Assembly: GCA_030524745.1 (NCBI GenBank)
Contig: JAUNGC010000004.1
Coordinates: 1-64,000, forward strand
Length of the DNA: 64,000 nucleotides
Direction of reading: 5' to 3'
Source of the DNA: Eubacteriales bacterium
Lineage (GTDB): Bacteria > Bacillota > Clostridia > Lachnospirales > Lachnospiraceae
Positions 59,726-64,000 of this stretch are shown piece after piece (the first letter of the stretch is position 1; each line of letters opens with the position of its first letter). Both the position numbers and the translations under genes were made by a program. Below the pieces are notes generated by a model. The model did no database searches. It had not been told where the DNA came from and saw only the letters and a list, made by a program, of their open reading frames with translations.

Positions 59726-60379
59726 TTACCTCCATAAACCGGATACAAAATACATAAGAGCGGCCCAGGTATAAACCGAATAGAAAATTCCTTCCGGATC
59801 TTTTCCCGCTTTCAGGATTTGTTCTGCCTCCTGCACGGAAAGAAGGCAAAAGCCGTCGAAACGTTCGCTTCCCACGGCGCCCGCCTGTGAAAGAGAGGAG
59901 GAATCCTCAGGATGAACGACAGCGCATACAAGCGCGTTGCTTTCATCCGTCATGCCGGGAGAAGAAAACAACAGCGGATTGATGATCGAAAGAACGTCGT
60001 TTTCTGCCAGATCCAGACCTGTTTCTTCCCTGATTTCTCTTCTGGCGGCAGAAAGGATGGGATCCGTCTGCGCTTCATCTGCAGGGTCCAGAAGTCCGGC
60101 CGGAGGGCTTAACAGGAACTGACCGGTGGGATAACGGAATTCTTTTGTCAAAAGCAGCCTGGGCGCCGCGTCTTTCATCTGCAGGATTACCACGCATGTG
60201 ACGGCGTCGGGAAGCGAAGCGCGAAATTCCTCGTCTGATTTTGCCGCCATAATGCGGTCCAGAGGCCGTCTGGTCGCGTCATAGTAATGCTTTCCCGCTT
60301 CATATTGCAGATCGAAGACCCTGATAAACTTTGATTCAAACAGCGTTTTAACATTTTCTTTGCGAATGATTGGTTTCAT
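59726..60379 (-). CDS. NUDIX hydrolase (ADP-ribose pyrophosphatase-like)
   Basis: A 217-residue NUDIX protein. The NUDIX box reads AARREIREETGLDL (about 126-139), preceded by SPPAGLLDPADEAQTD, whose PAG/PAGLLDP region is typical of ADP-sugar hydrolases. The usual Gly-to-Glu spacing is extended by a small insertion. It probably hydrolyses ADP-ribose or related nucleotide sugars. ATG 60379 has AAAGGAG 10 bp upstream; an extension to 60406 lacks a site. Confidence 0.85.
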   Translation of the reverse strand: MKPIIRKENVKTLFESKFIRVFDLQYEAGKHYYDATRRPLDRIMAAKSDEEFRASLPDAVTCVVILQMKDAAPRLLLTKEFRYPTGQFLLSPPAGLLDPADEAQTDPILSAARREIREETGLDLAENDVLSIINPLLFSSPGMTDESNALVCAVVHPEDSSSLSQAGAVGSERFDGFCLLSVQEAEQILKAGKDPEGIFYSVYTWAALMYFVSGLWR

Positions 60380-60563
60380 GTTTGCTGTACTCCTTTTATA
60401 TTGCATCTTGCGCTGCGGATGATTTCATATATATTTTACCCTTTCCGGCGGCTGTGCGTCAACAATGTGTCCGAATTGGTGTGTCCGAATGGGAAGCCCG
60501 GCTGTTAAAAAAACGCCGAAGATCCGGAACAGCGTAAAGCTTGGTGATTTTGACAGGAATCTC

Positions 60564-60592
60564 TTGTTTTATCCGAACAAATATTGTATGAT
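60564..60592 (+). promoter_or_regulatory. Promoter of the four-repeat secreted protein gene
   Basis: TTGTTT (60564-60569), 17 bp, TATGAT (60587-60592). Confidence 0.45.
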
Positions 60593-60658
60593 AAAATCGT
60601 ATGTAGCTTTACATAATGTATGGAGGAGTTTTTTCACATAAGAATGAGAGGTAGCGGC

Positions 60659-61738
60659 ATGAAGAAATATAGAATTGTGAAATTGTGTTTATTGATTGGT
60701 CTGATATTTGGAATGTTTCTTTTCCCGACGGGGCGATTGAAGGCGCAGGCGGCGGAGGTGATAGCGACGGTGCAGGGGACCGTTTCTTCTGAGACCACTT
60801 CCGATCTGCTGTATCTCACCACGAATGAAGGGAAGATGCAGATTAAGCTGGACAGCACAACGGATACCAGCGCCTGCAAGATATTGCTTCCGGATACCAA
60901 AATCAGCGTTTCCGTATCTTCCGGAACGGACGGATATCTGCACGCGGTAAAAATTACCAGCAACACGCAGACGTCGTCGGTTACAGTCGACACGTCTGCA
61001 TCCGCAGTTGTAACGGGAACGATCGATAAGAAAACAAAAGGCGATATTCTGTATTTTAAGACGCCGCAGGGGGAAATGCAGATCAAACTGGATACCACTA
61101 CCGATGTGAGCGGCTGCTCGGTGCTGATCGTGGGAAAAGCCTATCAGATCACCTGTGCGCGCGGATCGGATGCTTATATGCATGCAATTCGCATTTCCGA
61201 TACGGCGGATACCTCCGCATCGGCAGCAACCAGCGCGGCTTCGGCGATTACGCCTGCACCGGCTGATCCGTCGAATGTCCAGACAGCCACCGGCTCCGTT
61301 ACCGGTAAGGTGACAAAGAACACGAAAGAAAATCTTCTGTGCCTGTCTACCAGCGGCGGAGAGATGCAGTTTGTGATTGACAACAATACGGATACGAGAC
61401 AGGGAATGGTGCTGACAAGCGGCAATCAACTGACAGTTTCTTATTATCGCGGATCGGATGCCTATTTGCATGCGGTCAGCATTACAGGAGTAAAAGGGGA
61501 TTCCAAAACTGTCACAGTCGATACTTCCTCACCGGCCACCGTGACCGGAACAGTAGGAAGCAAATCCACGCAGGATATTCTTTATCTGGATACGCCGCAG
61601 GGGATGATGGAATTAAAACTTGACACGGTGAATAGCGTTACAAATTGTAAGGTCTTTGTCAGCGGCAAAAAACTTACTGTGATTTGCGCGTATGGTTCGG
61701 ATGCCTATATGCATGCAATTGGAATCGCAGGCGTTTGA
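60659..61738 (+). CDS. Secreted protein of four tandem OB-like repeats
   Basis: A 359-residue exported protein with a signal peptide (KLCLLIGLIFGMFLFPTG, cleavage near AQAAE) and four repeats of about 65-70 residues: about 33-100, 115-180, 212-278 and 293-358. Each has GTV-x-K-x-T-x-DILYL, MQIKLD-TTD, and ends with GSDAYMHAI or a variant (GTDGYLHAV, GSDAYLHAV). Linkers are Ser/Thr/Ala-rich. No lipobox, membrane anchor or enzyme motif. I do not recognise a named family. Start at 60659, with AGAGG 7 bp upstream, is preferred over 60620. Confidence 0.75.
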   Translation: MKKYRIVKLCLLIGLIFGMFLFPTGRLKAQAAEVIATVQGTVSSETTSDLLYLTTNEGKMQIKLDSTTDTSACKILLPDTKISVSVSSGTDGYLHAVKITSNTQTSSVTVDTSASAVVTGTIDKKTKGDILYFKTPQGEMQIKLDTTTDVSGCSVLIVGKAYQITCARGSDAYMHAIRISDTADTSASAATSAASAITPAPADPSNVQTATGSVTGKVTKNTKENLLCLSTSGGEMQFVIDNNTDTRQGMVLTSGNQLTVSYYRGSDAYLHAVSITGVKGDSKTVTVDTSSPATVTGTVGSKSTQDILYLDTPQGMMELKLDTVNSVTNCKVFVSGKKLTVICAYGSDAYMHAIGIAGV

Positions 61739-61759
61739 TGCGAAAGAAGAAAAAAAGAC

Positions 61760-61788
61760 TTTACAAATCTCTTCGGATAGTTTAAACT
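61760..61788 (+). promoter_or_regulatory. Promoter of pyrG
   Basis: TTTACA (61760-61765), 17 bp, TAAACT (61783-61788), 155 bp upstream of pyrG. Confidence 0.6.
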
Positions 61789-61832
61789 ATAACGCATGAA
61801 AAAAGTTATATGAAGAGTACAGGGTTGACAAG

Positions 61833-61877
61833 GGCGTCAGAAAACCTGCTTCGGCAGGGGTTTTTGACGCCTTTTTT
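61833..61877 (+). terminator. Leader terminator (attenuator) upstream of pyrG
   Basis: A strong hairpin GGCGTCA ... CTGC, loop TTCG, GCAG ... TGACGCC (61833-61871) is followed by TTTTTT. It lies in the pyrG leader, 66 bp before the start codon, so transcription is likely attenuated, as known for pyrG in Bacillus. Confidence 0.75.
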
Positions 61878-61923
61878 GCACGATAGAAAACAGCGAAGCA
61901 TTTCATGACTGCTTTATCGTGCA
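61877..61923 (+). promoter_or_regulatory. Second leader hairpin before the pyrG RBS
   Basis: A 9-bp perfect inverted repeat (TGCACGATA 61877-61885 with TATCGTGCA 61915-61923) starts right at the T tract of the attenuator and ends 5 bp before AAAGGAGG. Confidence 0.6.
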
Positions 61924-61942
61924 AACCAAAGGAGGAGAGAGT

Positions 61943-63592
61943 ATGGCTGTTAAGTACGTGTTTGTGACCGGGGGCGTTGTTTCCGGTCTGGGAAAAGGGA
62001 TCACTGCGGCATCGTTGGGCCGGCTTCTGAAAGCGAGAGGTTACCATGTGACGATGCAGAAGTTTGATCCCTATATTAATGTGGACCCGGGCACGATGAA
62101 TCCGATCCAGCACGGCGAAGTGTACGTCACGGATGACGGCACGGAAACCGATCTGGATCTGGGACATTATGAGCGGTTCATCGATGAGAGCCTGGACCGC
62201 AATTCCAATGTGACGACAGGAAAGATTTACTGGTCCGTTTTAAATAAGGAACGGCACGGGGACTACGGCGGCGGCACGGTACAGGTCATTCCTCATATCA
62301 CGAATGAGATCAAGTCCCGTTTCTACCGGGCAAAGTCGCAGGACGAAGAGACCATTTCCATCATAGAGGTGGGCGGCACGGTGGGAGACATTGAAAGCCA
62401 GCCTTTTTTGGAGGCGATCCGCCAGTTTCAGCATGAACAGGGACATGAGAATGCGATTCTGATTCAGGTGACGCTGATCCCTTATCTGAAGGCTTCGGGA
62501 GAGATGAAAACAAAGCCCACTCAGATGAGCGTAAAATCCCTACAGAGCATGGGAATCTGGCCGGACATTCTGGTTTGCCGCAGCGATTATCCGGTGGATG
62601 ATAAGATGAAAGAAAAGATCGCGCTTTTCTGCAACGTGAAAAAGGAACATGTGCTGCAGAATCTGGACGCGCCTTCCCTGTATGAAGTCCCCTTAATGAT
62701 GGAAGAAGAGCAACTCGCGCAGGCGGTGTGCGAATGTCTGAATATCCCCTGTCCGGAACCCGATTTAAGCGATTGGAAGAACATGGTGGAAGATCTGCAC
62801 CATTCCAAAAAGGCCGTGACGATCGCGCTGGTAGGGAAATATGTGGCGCTGCACGACGCATACTTAAGCGTTGCGGAAGCCCTGCGCCACGGCGGCATTG
62901 CGAACCGGGCGCAGGTGAATATCCGCTGGATCGACGCGGAAGAACTGACTCCGGAAAATCTGGGAGAATATCTGCACGATGTGGACGGCGTTCTGGTGCC
63001 CGGCGGCTTTGGACAGCGGGGAACGGAAGGAAAAATTTTAGCGATCGGTTATGCGCGGAAGAATAAAATTCCTTTTCTTGGAATATGTTTGGGCATGCAG
63101 CTTGCGATCGTGGAATTTGCCAGAAATGCGGCGGGACTTTCGGGAGCCGCGTCCATTGAACTGGATCCTGACACGCCCGATCCGGTGATCGCTCTGATGC
63201 CGGAACAGAACGGCGTCGTAAATCTGGGCGGGACGCTCAGGCTCGGCGCGTATCCCTGCGTGCTCAAAGAGGGAACCCTTGCGGAACAGCTTTATGGAAA
63301 GAAAGAGATTTCTGAGCGCCACCGGCACCGTTATGAAGTGAACAATGATTACCGCGATATGCTGACCGAAAACGGCATGATCCTTTCCGGATTATCGCCG
63401 GACGGACGCATTGTGGAAATGATAGAATTAAAGGATCATCCGTTTTTTGTTGCCACACAGGCGCATCCGGAATTTAAATCCAGACCCAACCTCGCCCATC
63501 CTCTTTTTAAAGGGCTGATTGCGGCGGCGGTCGAATATGAAGATGCAGGCAGCGCTGCTGCTTATGCTGTCCAGAGCAAGGAGGAAATATGA
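61943..63592 (+). CDS. pyrG: CTP synthase
   Basis: PyrG aminates UTP to CTP with ATP and glutamine. The N-terminal synthase domain starts [20 protein letters not shown] and holds [16 protein letters not shown] and [13 protein letters not shown]. The C-terminal glutaminase domain has the nucleophile elbow [12 protein letters not shown] (Cys near 386) and the His/Glu in THPE-like [10 protein letters not shown]. Length 549 is slightly over the usual 535. ATG 61943 follows AAAGGAGG. It overlaps gltB by one base, so both nitrogen-consuming enzymes share a transcript. Confidence 0.96.
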   Translation: MAVKYVFVTGGVVSGLGKGITAASLGRLLKARGYHVTMQKFDPYINVDPGTMNPIQHGEVYVTDDGTETDLDLGHYERFIDESLDRNSNVTTGKIYWSVLNKERHGDYGGGTVQVIPHITNEIKSRFYRAKSQDEETISIIEVGGTVGDIESQPFLEAIRQFQHEQGHENAILIQVTLIPYLKASGEMKTKPTQMSVKSLQSMGIWPDILVCRSDYPVDDKMKEKIALFCNVKKEHVLQNLDAPSLYEVPLMMEEEQLAQAVCECLNIPCPEPDLSDWKNMVEDLHHSKKAVTIALVGKYVALHDAYLSVAEALRHGGIANRAQVNIRWIDAEELTPENLGEYLHDVDGVLVPGGFGQRGTEGKILAIGYARKNKIPFLGICLGMQLAIVEFARNAAGLSGAASIELDPDTPDPVIALMPEQNGVVNLGGTLRLGAYPCVLKEGTLAEQLYGKKEISERHRHRYEVNNDYRDMLTENGMILSGLSPDGRIVEMIELKDHPFFVATQAHPEFKSRPNLAHPLFKGLIAAAVEYEDAGSAAAYAVQSKEEI

Positions 63593-64000
63593 TGAATCAG
63601 ACACAGGTACAGCAGGGCCTTTACAGCCCGACATTTGAGCACGACAACTGCGGTATCGGCGCGGTTGTCAATATAAAAGGTAAGAAGAGCCATCAGATCG
63701 TGGCGGACGCTCTTAAAATTGTGGAAAATCTGGAACATCGCGCGGGGAAGGATGCGGAAGGAAAAACCGGGGACGGCGTCGGTATTCTGACCCAGATTTC
63801 TCATCGTTTCTTTTCCAGGGTCTGCAAAGAGTGCGGCATTGCGATCGGCGGGGAGAGAGAATACGGCGTCGGCATGTTTTTCTTTCCGCAGAATGAGTTG
63901 AAGCGCAGCCAGGCCAGAAAGATGTTTGAGATCATCGTGGAAAAAGAAGGCATGGAGTTTCTGGGCTGGAGAGAGGTCGCAATTGCGCCGGAGGTTTTGG
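63592..64000 (+). CDS. gltB: Glutamate synthase large subunit (start only, runs off window)
   Basis: The first 136 residues of GOGAT, which forms two glutamates from glutamine and 2-oxoglutarate. A short propeptide precedes the class II glutaminase Cys in FEHDNCGIGAVVNIKG (Cys near 20). ALKIVENLEHRAGKDAEGKTGDGVGIL follows as separate pieces (IVENLEHRAG, GDGVGILTQI). I chose ATG 63592, with GGAGG 7 bp upstream; ATG 63589 is an alternative. The remaining about 1,380 residues lie beyond the edge. Confidence 0.92.
   Translation, partial: MNQTQVQQGLYSPTFEHDNCGIGAVVNIKGKKSHQIVADALKIVENLEHRAGKDAEGKTGDGVGILTQISHRFFSRVCKECGIAIGGEREYGVGMFFFPQNELKRSQARKMFEIIVEKEGMEFLGWREVAIAPEVL

Noticed and set aside
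1-64000. CRISPR arrays, rRNA genes, complete insertion sequences or prophage genes
   Set aside because: No repeat-spacer pattern, rRNA or transposase/integrase/phage structural gene was seen in the window.

Overview
This 64 kb window comes from a low-to-mid GC, spore-lineage Firmicute, most likely a Lachnospiraceae member (Clostridia). The signs are spoVAE, a DUF5721-type protein, type III glutamine synthetase, comEA/comEC, TTGACA/TATAAT promoters at 16-18 bp spacing, and strong GGAGG ribosome binding sites. No genome-scale evidence such as 16S rRNA is present, so the family-level call is an inference.

Layout. 1-2000: tail of a tRNA-Gly(CCC), an AAA_14/DUF4143 ATPase under a promoter bracketed by a 15-bp direct repeat, and a tRNA-Pro(AGG). 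2.0-6.5 kb: DUF3810 protein, lone spoVAE, DUF5721-like protein, DegV, LytTR response regulator, DUF1294. 6.6-25 kb: arginine biosynthesis (argG on minus; argC, argJ, argB, argD on plus). It is interrupted between argC and argJ by about 12 kb holding a multidomain CoA-disulfide-reductase/rhodanese/siroheme-reductase protein, its cofactor pathway (hemA, sirC, hemC, cobA-hemD, hemB, hemL), a DNA glycosylase and an AT-rich SatD/DUF3307 pair. Three arg promoters share a TGCATAWWWTTCA-like box over their -35 elements, probably an ArgR operator. 25-36 kb: solute-binding protein, a DUF606 transporter whose start codon lies in a 16-bp inverted repeat, comEA, a two-component system with a GerMN lipoprotein, comEC, holA, a zinc-ribbon protein and YqeY. 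36-44 kb: glmS, an alpha/beta hydrolase, then a decayed locus (truncated class II aldolase and a broken LplB-LplC-LplA type sugar ABC operon), a MATE transporter and a HicAB toxin-antitoxin module. 44.7-50.7 kb (minus): a nitrogen block of glnN, purF and an Amt-PII fusion, with terminator hairpins in the glnN and amt leaders. 50.4-52.5 kb: GNAT genes, one truncated, and a membrane protein. 52.6-57.4 kb: a complete sugar ABC operon preceded by a multi-helix leader. 57.5-64 kb: lipoprotein, a glycosyltransferase with a (GACA)n tract that puts it out of frame, NUDIX hydrolase, a four-repeat secreted protein, pyrG with a leader terminator, and the start of gltB.

The genes form two connected themes: nitrogen and amino-acid anabolism (arg, glnN, amt-PII, purF, pyrG, gltB) and tetrapyrrole supply to a putative siroheme reductase. 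The most promising leads are the phase-variable glycosyltransferase, the structured leader upstream of the sugar ABC operon, the SatD/DUF3307 pair (SatD reads like a class III nucleotidyl-cyclase fold plus a helix-turn-helix), and the fused sulfite-reductase-like protein.
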